Shown: positions 6,112 through 12,890, counted from the first letter of the stretch. The stretch: 15,044 bases of DNA from an uncultured Bacteroides sp. (GCF_910578895.1 NZ_CAJTSC010000069.1:1-15044), one strand, 5' to 3'. Translations and numbers: made by a program. Notes: generated from the letters alone by a model not told the origin.

Positions 6112-7170
6112 ATGGACTTTAAAATTGCAGTATTGGCCGGCGATGGTATCGGCCCCGAAATCTCTGCCGTAGGTGTGGACGTGATGACCGCCGTGTGCGA
6201 GAAGTTCGGTCATGAAGTGAGTTACGAATATGCCATCTGCGGTGCGGATGCGATAGACAAAGTGGGCGACCCTTTTCCCGAAACCACCTATCAGGCTTGT
6301 AAGAATGCCGATGCGGTGCTTTTCTCTGCCGTAGGCGACCCGAAATTCGACAACGACCCCACCGCAAAGATACGCCCCGAACAAGGGTTACTGGCTATGC
6401 GTAAAAGGTTGGGACTGTTTGCCAACGTCCGTCCGGTACAGACGTTCAAGTGCCTTTTGCACAAATCCCCCCTCCGTGCCGAGCTGGTGGACGGTGCCGA
6501 TTTTCTCTGCATCCGAGAACTGACCGGCGGTATGTATTTTGGTGAGAAATACCAGGACAACGATAAGGCGTACGACACCAACATGTACACCCGTCCGGAG
6601 ATTGAACGCATCCTGAAAGTCGGTTTCGAGTATGCCATGAAGCGCCGCAAGCACCTGACGGTGGTAGACAAGGCGAACGTGCTTGCCTCTTCGCGCCTGT
6701 GGCGTCAGATAGCTCAGGAGATGGCTCCCCGCTATCCCGAAGTCACCACCGACTATATGTACGTGGACAACGCCGCCATGCGCATGATTCAAGAACCCAA
6801 GTTCTTCGACGTGATGGTGACGGAAAATACCTTCGGCGATATCCTGACCGATGAAGGTTCCTGCATCAGCGGTTCCATGGGGTTGCTCCCTTCGGCTTCC
6901 ACCGGCGAAAGCACTCCCGTATTCGAGCCTATCCACGGTTCATGGCCGCAGGCAAAGGGGCTGAACATAGCCAATCCGTTGGCTCAGATACTTTCCGTAG
7001 CCATGCTGTTCGAGTACTTCGACCTGAAAGAGGAGGGCGCGCTTATCCGCAAAGCGGTAGATGCTTCGCTCGATGCAAACATCCGTACGCCGGAAATCCA
7101 GGTGGAAGGTGCTGCCGGATACGGTACGAAAGAGGTGGGTGCGTGGATTGTCGACTACATCAAACACTAA
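6112..7170 (+). CDS. leuB: 3-isopropylmalate dehydrogenase
   Basis: LeuB oxidatively decarboxylates 3-isopropylmalate to 2-oxoisocaproate using NAD+. From the ATG at 6112 the protein has 352 residues, the usual length. Motifs include GDGIGPE at 10-16, ELTGGMYFGE at 136-145 with catalytic Tyr142, VVDKANVL at 184-191 with catalytic Lys187, VDNAAM with Asp219, and ENTFGDILTDEGS with Asp243 and Asp247, the metal and substrate ligands. GSMGLLPSAS and EPIHGSWP complete the family pattern. An upstream TTG at 6100 is in frame, but it overlaps the end of the small membrane protein gene and adds only four residues. The ATG at 6112 places MDFKIAVLAG as the N-terminus, as expected for the family. Related beta-decarboxylating dehydrogenases can also act on 3-methylmalate in the citramalate route. 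It is the last gene of the operon; the next gene has its own predicted promoter. Confidence 0.97.
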   Translation: MDFKIAVLAGDGIGPEISAVGVDVMTAVCEKFGHEVSYEYAICGADAIDKVGDPFPETTYQACKNADAVLFSAVGDPKFDNDPTAKIRPEQGLLAMRKRLGLFANVRPVQTFKCLLHKSPLRAELVDGADFLCIRELTGGMYFGEKYQDNDKAYDTNMYTRPEIERILKVGFEYAMKRRKHLTVVDKANVLASSRLWRQIAQEMAPRYPEVTTDYMYVDNAAMRMIQEPKFFDVMVTENTFGDILTDEGSCISGSMGLLPSASTGESTPVFEPIHGSWPQAKGLNIANPLAQILSVAMLFEYFDLKEEGALIRKAVDASLDANIRTPEIQVEGAAGYGTKEVGAWIVDYIKH

Positions 7171-7208
7171 TCTTTATTAAGGAAATAAAGGAACAAACGC
7201 TTTTTTCC

Positions 7209-7216
7209 TACCTTTG
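7209..7216 (+). promoter_or_regulatory. Predicted cysK promoter (-7 box)
   Basis: TACCTTTG matches TAnnTTTG exactly and is identical to the leu operon -7 box. No clear TTTG lies 19-21 bases upstream. The predicted start of transcription falls within the left arm of the inverted repeat that begins at 7217. Confidence 0.6.
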
Positions 7217-7285
7217 TGGGGAGATATATCAAGAGTATAATGCGCCTGTCGGTGATAATGAGTTTACTTTTGATGTATCTCCCCA
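7217..7285 (+). promoter_or_regulatory. Long inverted repeat in the cysK leader
   Basis: The 21-base arms are 7217-7237 and 7265-7285. Nineteen positions are exact complements and the other two (7227/7275 and 7233/7269) can pair as G.U in RNA. The loop is 27 bases. The outer ten bases TGGGGAGATA and TATCTCCCCA are perfect. The repeat starts directly after the promoter -7 box, so depending on the exact transcript start the first few bases of the left arm may not be transcribed. It could act as an RNA stem or as an operator for a dimeric regulator. There is no T run, so it is not a standard terminator. Confidence 0.7.
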
Positions 7286-7308
7286 TTTGTATATTATGTG
7301 TTATATAA
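7240..7308 (+). CDS. Candidate 22-codon upstream ORF before cysK
   Basis: ATG at 7240 lies in the loop of the leader hairpin and the stop TAA is at 7306-7308, 12 bases before the cysK ATG. The predicted peptide is hydrophobic (it starts MRLSVIMSLLLMYLP) and ends in PICILCVI, with two Cys codons (TGT) at 7288 and 7297, the only Cys codons in the ORF. Codons 9-16 lie in the right arm of the hairpin, so translation would open the stem. A Cys-containing leader directly ahead of a cysteine synthase gene is what a cysteine-responsive leader peptide would look like. A 22-codon ORF can occur by chance, and I see no alternative terminator, so any control would have to act on translation. Confidence 0.4.
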   Translation: MRLSVIMSLLLMYLPICILCVI

Positions 7309-7320
7309 ACTCTGGCAGTT

Positions 7321-8250
7321 ATGGCAAAAATAGCAAAGAACCTGACGGAACTTATCGGACATACTCCCTTGTTGGAACTGTCCGCCTACAGTCGCAAGTA
7401 TGGACTGAAGAGTAATATAGTCGTCAAATTGGAGTCTTTCAATCCGGCGGGCAGCGTAAAGGACCGCGTAGGGCTGGCGATGATTGAGGATGCCGAAGCA
7501 CGTGGGATATTGAAACCCGGTGCCACTATCGTAGAACCTACCAGCGGCAATACGGGAATAGGGCTGGCAATGGTCGCAACCATCAAAGGCTATCGCCTGA
7601 TACTGACCATGCCCGAGACAATGAGTATCGAACGCCGTAACTTGCTGAAAGCCCGCGGAGCGGAAATCGTGTTGACAGATGGCGCGGCGGGTATGGCGGG
7701 TGCCGTTGCCAAAGCGCAGGAACTGAGGGACAAGATACCCGGTGCCGTCATTCTGCAACAGTTTGAAAACCCTGCCAATGCCAGGGCGCACGAACTCACC
7801 ACAGGCGAGGAAATCTGGGCGGACACGGACGGGCAGGTGGATGTGTTTGTTGCCGGAGTAGGTACGGGCGGCACGGTTTCCGGTGTGGCACGTGCTTTGA
7901 AAAGGCACAATCCGGATATTTATATTGTTGCCGTCGAGCCCGCTTCGTCTCCTGTGCTCGAGGGGGGAAAGGCTGCCCCGCACCGCATACAGGGCATCGG
8001 GGCGAATTTCGTTCCACCTCTTTATGATGATGCGATGGTGGACGAGGTGATTCCCGTGCCGGACGATGAAGCCATCCGTGCCGGACGCGAACTGGCGTCC
8101 GCCGAGGGGGTACTGGCGGGAATCTCTTCCGGTGCGGCACTCTACGCGGCGCGCTTGCTGGCGGAACGTCCCGGGTTTGCCCGCAAGATGGTGGTTGCCT
8201 TGCTGCCTGATACGGGAGAAAGATACCTGTCTACGGAACTGTTTGTTTAA
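7321..8250 (+). CDS. cysK: Cysteine synthase A (O-acetylserine sulfhydrylase)
   Basis: This PLP enzyme makes cysteine from O-acetylserine and sulfide in the cytoplasm. At 309 residues it has the normal length. The N-terminus has LIGHTPLLEL, the PLP lysine is Lys47 in NPAGSVKDR, PTSGNTG at 73-79 is the substrate (Asn) loop, and GVGTGGTVSG near residues 180-190 is the glycine loop that binds the PLP phosphate. EGVLAGISSGAAL and PDTGERYLST near the end match the cysteine synthase A/B signature for the cofactor nitrogen. The motifs fit the O-acetylserine sulfhydrylase group more than cystathionine beta-synthase, which has extra domains absent here. It lies 150 bases downstream of leuB with its own predicted promoter and a structured leader. 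It is probably a single-gene unit, since the following TPR gene is 104 bases away. Confidence 0.96.
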   Translation: MAKIAKNLTELIGHTPLLELSAYSRKYGLKSNIVVKLESFNPAGSVKDRVGLAMIEDAEARGILKPGATIVEPTSGNTGIGLAMVATIKGYRLILTMPETMSIERRNLLKARGAEIVLTDGAAGMAGAVAKAQELRDKIPGAVILQQFENPANARAHELTTGEEIWADTDGQVDVFVAGVGTGGTVSGVARALKRHNPDIYIVAVEPASSPVLEGGKAAPHRIQGIGANFVPPLYDDAMVDEVIPVPDDEAIRAGRELASAEGVLAGISSGAALYAARLLAERPGFARKMVVALLPDTGERYLSTELFV

Positions 8251-8255
8251 GAGAT

Positions 8256-8280
8256 TGTGCATTCTATGTTTTTATGCACA
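8256..8280 (+). terminator. Weak hairpin after cysK, possible terminator
   Basis: TGTGCAT (8256-8262) pairs with ATGCACA (8274-8280) over an 11-base loop that itself holds the T-rich tract. There is no T run after the stem, so it may only stabilise or weakly terminate the cysK transcript. Confidence 0.3.
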
Positions 8281-8354
8281 CCTTTATCCAGTTCCCTTTA
8301 AATTCCTTTCCGCCCTATAAATGAAATTTCAATATCTGCTTAAAAACAAGAAGT

Positions 8355-9203
8355 ATGAAGAAACGTCTTTTTCTCATTATATGCTCATTGGCAGGCTGCA
8401 TGCCTGTGTTTTCGCAAACCTATCAGGAACTTTGCGACCGTGCCGTAGCTTATACGGAACAGGACAGCCTGCCGCAAGCGGAAACGTATATCCGCCAAGC
8501 CTTGAAACAGGAACCGGCAAATCCGCATAATGCCCTTCTGTTTTCCAATCTCGGAACCATACAACGGCGCCGGCGGCAATACGAAAGGGCTTTGGAGTCC
8601 TATCACTTTGCTTTGAATATCGCTCCGCGGGCAGTCCCTATTTTGCTGAACCGTGCGGCTCTCTATATGGAGTTAGGGCGTAACAACCTGGCTCAAGCCG
8701 ATTATTCGCTGGTGCTGGATTTGGAGAACAACAATGCGGAGGCTTTGCTGATGCGTGCCTATATTTATATGCAGCAACGTGAGTATAAGATGGCAAAGGC
8801 GGATTATGAACGCTTGTTGAAGGCGGAGCCTGCCAGCTACAACGGTGGTCTCGGCCTCGCCACTTTGGAACAAAAAGAGGGAAAATACGAAGAAGCGTTG
8901 CGCATACTGAACAGTATGATTGCAACCGGCGCCGAATCTCCCCGGTTCTCCGCTGCCCAATATGCCATGCTCTATGTGGCTCGTGCCGGAGTGGAGAAAG
9001 ACCTGCACCATGCGGACATGGCGTTGGTCGACTTGGAGGAGGCGATAAGGCTTGACGGCTCGCAACCCGAGATATACCTGATGCGCGGCGAGGTATATCT
9101 TGCCCAAAAGAAAAAAGAGCTGGCGAGACGCGATTTCGAGAAAGCCATGTCTCTGGGCGTTCCGCATGCCGACTTGCGCCACTTGCTGAAACAGGCGAAA
9201 TAA
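8355..9203 (+). CDS. Exported tetratricopeptide repeat (TPR) protein
   Basis: This 282-residue protein has a signal peptide (MKKRLFLIICSLAGC). LAGC at 12-15 reads as a lipobox with Cys15 as the lipidated residue; cleavage by signal peptidase I after VFS (before Gln21) is the alternative. The rest is built of about 34-residue helix pairs with TPR spacing. Examples are an ALLFSNLGTIQRRRRQYERA unit near residue 60, AVPILLNRAALYMELGRNN near 95, EALLMRAYIYMQQREYKMA near 130, and a final PEIYLMRGEVYLAQKKKELA unit near 242. I count six to seven repeats with no other domain. TPR proteins mediate protein-protein contacts; here probably in the periplasm or at the inner face of the outer membrane. No partner is indicated by neighbours: cysK is upstream, and the palindromic repeat and convergent recQ are downstream. 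No clear promoter was found in the 104-base gap before it. Confidence 0.88.
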   Translation: MKKRLFLIICSLAGCMPVFSQTYQELCDRAVAYTEQDSLPQAETYIRQALKQEPANPHNALLFSNLGTIQRRRRQYERALESYHFALNIAPRAVPILLNRAALYMELGRNNLAQADYSLVLDLENNNAEALLMRAYIYMQQREYKMAKADYERLLKAEPASYNGGLGLATLEQKEGKYEEALRILNSMIATGAESPRFSAAQYAMLYVARAGVEKDLHHADMALVDLEEAIRLDGSQPEIYLMRGEVYLAQKKKELARRDFEKAMSLGVPHADLRHLLKQAK

Positions 9204-9216
9204 GAAGGGGATTTAG

Positions 9217-9383
9217 CGTCTGTTTTAAATTCCCTTCAAAAAGTTCTCTTGCGCTTCTTCCCAAATCCTTTTCCGGGGATGTTTTCCTCTTTTTATCCGT
9301 CACACAGCCCGTTATGCTCCTCATAAAAACAGGAAAACATCCTCGGAAAGAACTATCAGGATGATGCAGGACAAAATTTAAGC
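9217..9383. repeat. Long palindromic intergenic repeat, copy A (bidirectional terminator candidate)
   Basis: The core is a hairpin with 26-base arms 9271-9296 and 9323-9348 (one C/C mismatch at 9289/9330, one G.T) and a 26-base loop. Weaker complementarity continues outward to TTTAAATT near 9224 and AAATTTAA near 9374, so the whole element is roughly palindromic. Its left half and loop match a second copy starting at 14941: CTTCAAAAAGTT, GTTTTCCTCTTTTTAT, CGTCACA, AGCCCG and TATGCTCCTC recur in the same order. It fills the gap between the convergent TPR gene (ends 9203) and recQ (ends 9403), where a T-rich stem on each strand could stop transcription from both sides. Confidence 0.8.
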
Positions 9384-9402
9384 CATGCTCTAAGAAGAGG
9401 AT

Positions 9403-11226
9403 TCAGAATGCGTCCCCGTCGTATTTCCGTATCAAATCCACAAACTCCTTTCCATACTTTCTCTTCTTATACTCCCCGATGCCGCTGATGTTTCCGAACT
9501 CCTCGATTGTTGTGGGGCGTGAGGTGCTGAGCAGATGAAGCACCTTGTCCGACAAGACGATATAGGCAGGCAATGCCTCTTCGTCGGCAAGGCGTTTTCG
9601 CAGTTCCCGCAGGGCTTCGAAGAGGTCGCTGTTCTCCGTATTGGGCAGTCCCAAGGGTAACTCCCTGGCAGTGACGGCGGTTTTCCGCTTTCTGCCCCGT
9701 TTGTTTTCAGCCGTTTCTTCCCGGCGTATCACTACCAGCTGGGCGGTGGCTCTGCCGAAAAGGACATCGCTGCCCGTAGAGGTTATTTTCAGATGGTTGT
9801 TTTCATTGTAGGCAATCTCGAAATACCCCAGTTGCAACATTTGCAGCAGATAATCGTGCCAGTCGCGCGCCGGGATTTCGCGTCCGGCGGCAAATGTTTT
9901 CAGCTGCTGGTAGCCTTTGTTCACCACTTCGGCAGACATGTTCCCTCTTAGGATATCCACCAGCACGCCTGTGCCCGCCTGCTGGTCCGTGCGGATAATG
10001 GCGCTTAAGGCTTTTTGCACGATGACAGTCCCGTCGAAGCGTTCCGGCGGGTTCTTGCATACATCGCAGTTGCCGCAGTCGCGGTCCGCCTTCTCTCCGA
10101 AATAGCTTAACAATATGCGGCGTCGGCAGATGTCGGATTCGGCGTATTGCTGCATGCGTTGCAGCTTCTCCAGGTTGATGCCCTGCTGCCCGCTTTCGGT
10201 GGCGAATTTGGTGAGCAAAATCAAGTCTGCCAGCGAGTAAAACAGCAGCGTGTCGCTTGGAAGCCCGTCTCTTCCGGCACGCCCTATCTCCTGATAGAAA
10301 CTCTCGATGCTTTTGGGCAGATTATAGTGAATGACCCAGCGCACGTTGCTCTTGTCTATCCCCATGCCGAAAGCGATGGTGGCGCACACCACTTGCACGC
10401 GGTCGTTGATGAAGTCGTCTTGCGCTTCGTCCCTGCGGGCGGGGGAGAGCCCGGCATGGTAGACGGCGGTGCGGATGCCTTGCTTCTGGAGCATCTGTGC
10501 GACAGTCTCCGTCTTGCTGCGGCTCATGCAATATATAATGCCGCTTTCTCCGGGATGACGGGCTATGAAGTCGAGGATTGCTTTGGATTTCTCTTTCTGC
10601 TGGTAACCCCGCTTCACGGTGAGGCTCAGGTTGGGGCGGTCGAAAGAGGAGATGAATATCCGGGGATGGTCCAGATGGAGCTGCCTGACGATGTCTTCGC
10701 GCGTAATCTTGTCCGCGGTGGCGGTCAGGGCAACGACAGGCACTTGCGGAAACTGTTGGCGCAGGATGCCCATTTGCGCGTATTCCGGACGGAAATCATG
10801 TCCCCATTGCGAAATGCAATGTGCCTCGTCGATGGCGAAAAGCGACACGTGCATGTCCCGCAGCAGGTAGTTGGTCTCTGCCAGCAGCTTCTCCGGCGAT
10901 ATATACAGCAGTTTCAGTTTGCCTTCCGTGCAGGCGCGGCGCAGGGCGGCGTTCTCCGTTTCGTCATTGCTGCTGTTCAGCGCTCCGGCGTTGATGCCGT
11001 TAGCGCATAATGCCTCCACCTGGTCTTTCATCAGGGAGATAAGCGGGGAGACAACTACCGCAGTGCCTTCACGGAGCAGTGCGGGCAGCTGGTAGCAGAT
11101 TGATTTTCCGCCGCCCGTAGGCATTAGCACAAGTGCGTCGTTTCCGCTCAGGATGTGACGGATAATCTCCTCTTGCAGAGGACGGAAACTGTCGTAGCCG
11201 AAGTAGGTTTTAAGCGTTTGTAGCAT
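9403..11226 (-). CDS. recQ: ATP-dependent DNA helicase, RecQ family
   Basis: This is a 3'-5' DNA helicase of recombination and fork repair. From the ATG at 11226 it has 607 residues, close to the roughly 610 of classical bacterial RecQ. Domain order: a RecA-like helicase core with PTGGGKS at 36-42 (Walker A), DEAH at 133-136, LTATA at 167-171 and QEIGRAGRDG at 312-321 (motif VI, arginine finger); the RecQ zinc site with Cys367, Cys384, Cys387 and Cys390 (CGNCDVC); a winged-helix RQC region (about 400-500); and a C-terminal HRDC domain (about 530-605, with IVLSDKVLHLL and ISGIGEYKKRKYG). The frame extends to a GTG at 11253, but that codon overlaps the predicted -7 box and would lie upstream of the transcript start, so the ATG at 11226 is preferred. 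It converges with the TPR gene and diverges from the HTH gene across a long repeat-rich gap. Confidence 0.96.
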   Translation of the reverse strand: MLQTLKTYFGYDSFRPLQEEIIRHILSGNDALVLMPTGGGKSICYQLPALLREGTAVVVSPLISLMKDQVEALCANGINAGALNSSNDETENAALRRACTEGKLKLLYISPEKLLAETNYLLRDMHVSLFAIDEAHCISQWGHDFRPEYAQMGILRQQFPQVPVVALTATADKITREDIVRQLHLDHPRIFISSFDRPNLSLTVKRGYQQKEKSKAILDFIARHPGESGIIYCMSRSKTETVAQMLQKQGIRTAVYHAGLSPARRDEAQDDFINDRVQVVCATIAFGMGIDKSNVRWVIHYNLPKSIESFYQEIGRAGRDGLPSDTLLFYSLADLILLTKFATESGQQGINLEKLQRMQQYAESDICRRRILLSYFGEKADRDCGNCDVCKNPPERFDGTVIVQKALSAIIRTDQQAGTGVLVDILRGNMSAEVVNKGYQQLKTFAAGREIPARDWHDYLLQMLQLGYFEIAYNENNHLKITSTGSDVLFGRATAQLVVIRREETAENKRGRKRKTAVTARELPLGLPNTENSDLFEALRELRKRLADEEALPAYIVLSDKVLHLLSTSRPTTIEEFGNISGIGEYKKRKYGKEFVDLIRKYDGDAF

Positions 11227-11252
11227 AAGCGGGGTCGATGTTTTTAGGACCA

Positions 11253-11285
11253 CAAAGTTACATTAATTATTGCATAAAACACAAA
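11253..11285 (-). promoter_or_regulatory. recQ promoter, Bacteroides type
   Basis: Read on the minus strand, TTTG (11285-11282), 21 bases, then TAACTTTG (11260-11253) give a full match to the Bacteroides pattern TTTG-N19-21-TAnnTTTG. The transcript start should fall near 11246-11249, giving about 20 bases of 5' UTR before the ATG at 11226. Confidence 0.8.
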
Positions 11286-11324
11286 CCGGCTCCGCTTTAT
11301 GCTCCGCTTTTGCATTTAGGGGGA

Positions 11325-11378
11325 GTTAGAGGAGTTACAGTAGTTAGAGTAGTTAAAGGAGTTAAAGTAGTTAGAGCC
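11325..11378. repeat. Tandem array of six 9-base units (GTTARAGKA type)
   Basis: Six contiguous 9-mers: GTTAGAGGA, GTTACAGTA, GTTAGAGTA, GTTAAAGGA, GTTAAAGTA and GTTAGAGCC. The same words occur in reverse complement on the far side of the hairpin (TAACTCCCT, TTAACTCCC at 11431-11449 and TAACTCCTT, TTAACTCCT at 11469-11486), so the region 11321-11495 is a large imperfect palindrome. Every GTTA unit is in phase with 9, which would be a three-codon repeat if translated, but no credible gene contains it. Confidence 0.85.
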
Positions 11379-11416
11379 GATACTTTTGTGTATGACATTG
11401 TTACAAAAGTATCGGC
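11376..11416. repeat. Perfect 14-bp hairpin at the centre of the GTTA palindrome
   Basis: GCCGATACTTTTGT (11376-11389) and its exact reverse complement ACAAAAGTATCGGC (11403-11416) flank a 13-base loop. Pairing continues outward after a single-base bulge through GTTAGA/TCTAAC. It is the centre of the larger imperfect palindrome (11321-11495) made by the 9-base units on either side. It could end transcription entering from either direction, but there is no gene close by that needs it. Confidence 0.8.
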
Positions 11417-11672
11417 TTCTAACGAAGTGATAACTCCCTTTAACTCCCTAAGCCGGCTTGGCGGCTGATAACTCCTTTTAACTCCTCTAATTCCTGTAAA
11501 TGAAAAAGCCGTGCGCTTTATGGCAAAAAGTCGGCAAAAACCTCTTTTTGCTTACTTCCGTTCCTGCGCCTTTCCTCCGGAATAGGGGAGACTTGCATAA
11601 AACGCGGATGGATATGCTTCTTTTTTCGATAAAAATGCACCGTTTATGCGGGAAAAGGGTTTTTCTTCCGTT

Positions 11673-11804
11673 GGACACGGGTGTTTCAGCCGAGCGGCAT
11701 TAATGTCTGTGGCGAGGGACATTAATGTCTGTCGCGATAGACACTAATGTTCATCACGAGCGGCATTAATGCCGCTCATCGCAAACACCAATATCGGGCA
11801 AACG
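11673..11804. repeat. Six 22-base tandem repeats with palindromic cores
   Basis: Units start at 11673, 11695, 11717, 11739, 11761 and 11783, with an exact 22-base period and no spacers. The shared core is CATTAATG or variants: unit 2 has the 12-base palindrome GACATTAATGTC, and units 3-4 span a 20-base perfect palindrome at 11758-11777 centred on ATTAAT. A CGAG or CGAT word closes most units. The outer units (first and last) are the most diverged. The period is close to two turns of B-DNA, so all cores face the same side of the helix, as in protein-binding arrays. 22 is not a multiple of three, so this is not a coding repeat. Confidence 0.8.
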
Positions 11805-12150
11805 GGATGCCCGCACGGGGCGTTTCCGGCGTTTTTCCGCGCTGGTTTGTTTGTAAGGATTTCGCTATTGCGCTGGTTATGTGTCAGATGCCCGGTTTTC
11901 GTTCCGTTTTTTCCGACCGACAGCACATCGGGAGGGAAACAGGCGATTCTACGGCATTGGAAAATACAGTTTGTCAGGAAACCGCAGGCAGTATGGACAA
12001 AAAGACATTTTCCCGTTTTGCCCGCAGGGCATGGTCCGCTATATGGCGGGAAAAGGCGGGCAAGCGGGTCTGAAGGAAGCTCGGGCGGGAGCCGGTAAAA
12101 CCTTTTTAGTTGAAAACCGGAACAGGCTTCCGGCGGACGCCTGATAGTAA
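11805..12150. other. GC-rich stretch with no supported gene
   Basis: Within the gene-free stretch 11254-12327, this part is more GC-rich than typical Bacteroides intergenic DNA and is open in several plus-strand frames at once (about 60-110 codons each), which argues against any single one being real. It contains small hairpins, such as CGGGCA (11795-11800) with TGCCCG (11808-11813), and GGCGGG-type words near 12052-12066. No start signal or recognisable domain was seen. From about 12140 the sequence turns AT-rich and becomes the promoter region of the next gene. It may be a decayed gene or repeat-derived spacer. Confidence 0.4.
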
Positions 12151-12234
12151 AGTTAAATAATCTTATTATTGAACGTACTCCCTTTCTTTTCAGTGGCTTT
12201 CATTGTTTATGTATCAAAAATATACATGGGAAAG

Positions 12235-12265
12235 TTGCGTATTAGAAAAAAATATCGGACTTTTG
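12235..12265 (+). promoter_or_regulatory. Possible promoter of the HTH gene
   Basis: GACTTTTG (12258-12265) differs from TAnnTTTG at one defined base. A partial -33 element (GTTG, 12234-12237) lies about 20 bases upstream. The transcript start would be near 12270, leaving a 55-60 base leader before the ATG at 12328. Confidence 0.35.
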
Positions 12266-12327
12266 TGTAATCTAAGGGAGATTCTCTTGGATGCCCATAT
12301 TTAAACAACCCCTAACCAGTTAATTCA

Positions 12328-12792
12328 ATGAGTGATTTAGAAAACAAAGTACAGGAAGAGGCTGCGAAGAAGCAGCCCTACAACCTGCGCGAAAAGAAAG
12401 AAAAGAAGGCCGCCTACCGTTCCCTGATTCGTCCGGAACTGGCAGACGAACTGTATGACAAGATATTGAACATCATCGTTGTGCAAAAGAAGTACAGAGA
12501 CCCCAATTATTCTGCAAAGGATTTGGCAAGAGAGTTGCAGACCAACACACGCTATTTGTCGGCGGTTGTAAACTCCCGTTTCGGCATGAATTATTCATGT
12601 CTGCTGAATGAGTACAGGGTGAAAGACGCCTTGCATTTATTGGTCGATAAGCGGTATGCCGACAAAAATGTGGAAGAAATCAGCACGATGGTCGGTTTCG
12701 CCAACCGCCAGTCTTTCTACGCCGCGTTCTACAAGAATGTAGGAGAGACGCCTAACGGTTATCGTAAGAAGCATGCGATGAAAAATAAATAA
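12328..12792 (+). CDS. AraC-type helix-turn-helix protein without a sensor domain
   Basis: A 154-residue DNA-binding protein. The first 35 residues are highly charged (Lys/Glu-rich, REKKEKKAAY), probably a flexible arm. Residues about 38-150 form an AraC/XylS-type domain with two HTH units: SAKDLARELQTNTRYLSAVV (62-81), and VEEISTMVGFANRQSFYAAF (114-133) followed by KNVGETPNGYRKK, the classic AraC signature ending in TPxxYR. There is no ligand-binding, response-regulator or membrane domain, so any signal must come from its own level or from a partner. Such short AraC-domain proteins look like the DNA-binding ends of larger Bacteroides regulators. It is a single gene with a strong terminator after it and the divergent recQ far upstream. 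Target genes cannot be read from sequence; the neighbouring repeat arrays are worth considering. Confidence 0.9.
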   Translation: MSDLENKVQEEAAKKQPYNLREKKEKKAAYRSLIRPELADELYDKILNIIVVQKKYRDPNYSAKDLARELQTNTRYLSAVVNSRFGMNYSCLLNEYRVKDALHLLVDKRYADKNVEEISTMVGFANRQSFYAAFYKNVGETPNGYRKKHAMKNK

Positions 12793-12810
12793 TGCAGTAA
12801 AACGGTTTCT

Positions 12811-12856
12811 AAAGGAAATATTCCGGGAAGTGTGTGTTCCGGAATACTTCCTTTTG
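12811..12856 (+). terminator. Intrinsic terminator after the HTH gene
   Basis: The left arm 12811-12826 and right arm 12839-12854 pair over 15 of 16 positions (one A/C mismatch at 12818/12847), including the perfect TATTCCGG/CCGGAATA inner stem, with a 12-base loop. The right arm ends in TTT and continues as TTGTCATTTT. It lies 18 bases after the stop codon and 35 bases before the next gene. Confidence 0.85.
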
Positions 12857-12890
12857 TCATTTTAATACTAACTATCCCCCTTCCGAACAC

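Noticed and set aside
7217..7285. Invertible promoter (inverton) at the cysK leader
   Set aside because: Bacteroides phase-variable promoters lie between the inverted repeats and have spacers of roughly 100 bases or more; here the spacer is 27 bases and the promoter box is outside.
7294..8262. 322-codon minus-strand frame opposite cysK
   Set aside because: Shadow of cysK, whose catalytic motifs are intact on the plus strand.
8321..8530. 69-codon frame overlapping the start of the TPR gene
   Set aside because: Different frame from a gene with a clear signal peptide and TPR repeats; no features of its own.
10147..11010. 287-codon plus-strand frame opposite recQ
   Set aside because: Shadow of recQ; no motif and no promoter.
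11673..11804. CRISPR array
   Set aside because: The 22-base units are contiguous with no unique spacers, and no cas genes are present.
11747..12144. Three overlapping plus-strand frames (about 87-109 codons) in the GC-rich spacer
   Set aside because: They overlap in different frames, begin inside or next to the 22-base tandem repeats, show no signal peptide or domain, and are explained by low stop-codon density in GC-rich DNA.
12209..12227. Small inverted repeat ATGTAT/ATACAT upstream of the HTH gene
   Set aside because: Six AT-rich base pairs are expected by chance in this AT-rich leader; position upstream of the possible promoter gives no firm reason to call an operator.
12834..12890. GTG start for the DPP III gene at 12834
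   Set aside because: It lies inside the terminator hairpin loop; the ATG at 12891 begins a proper lipoprotein signal peptide.
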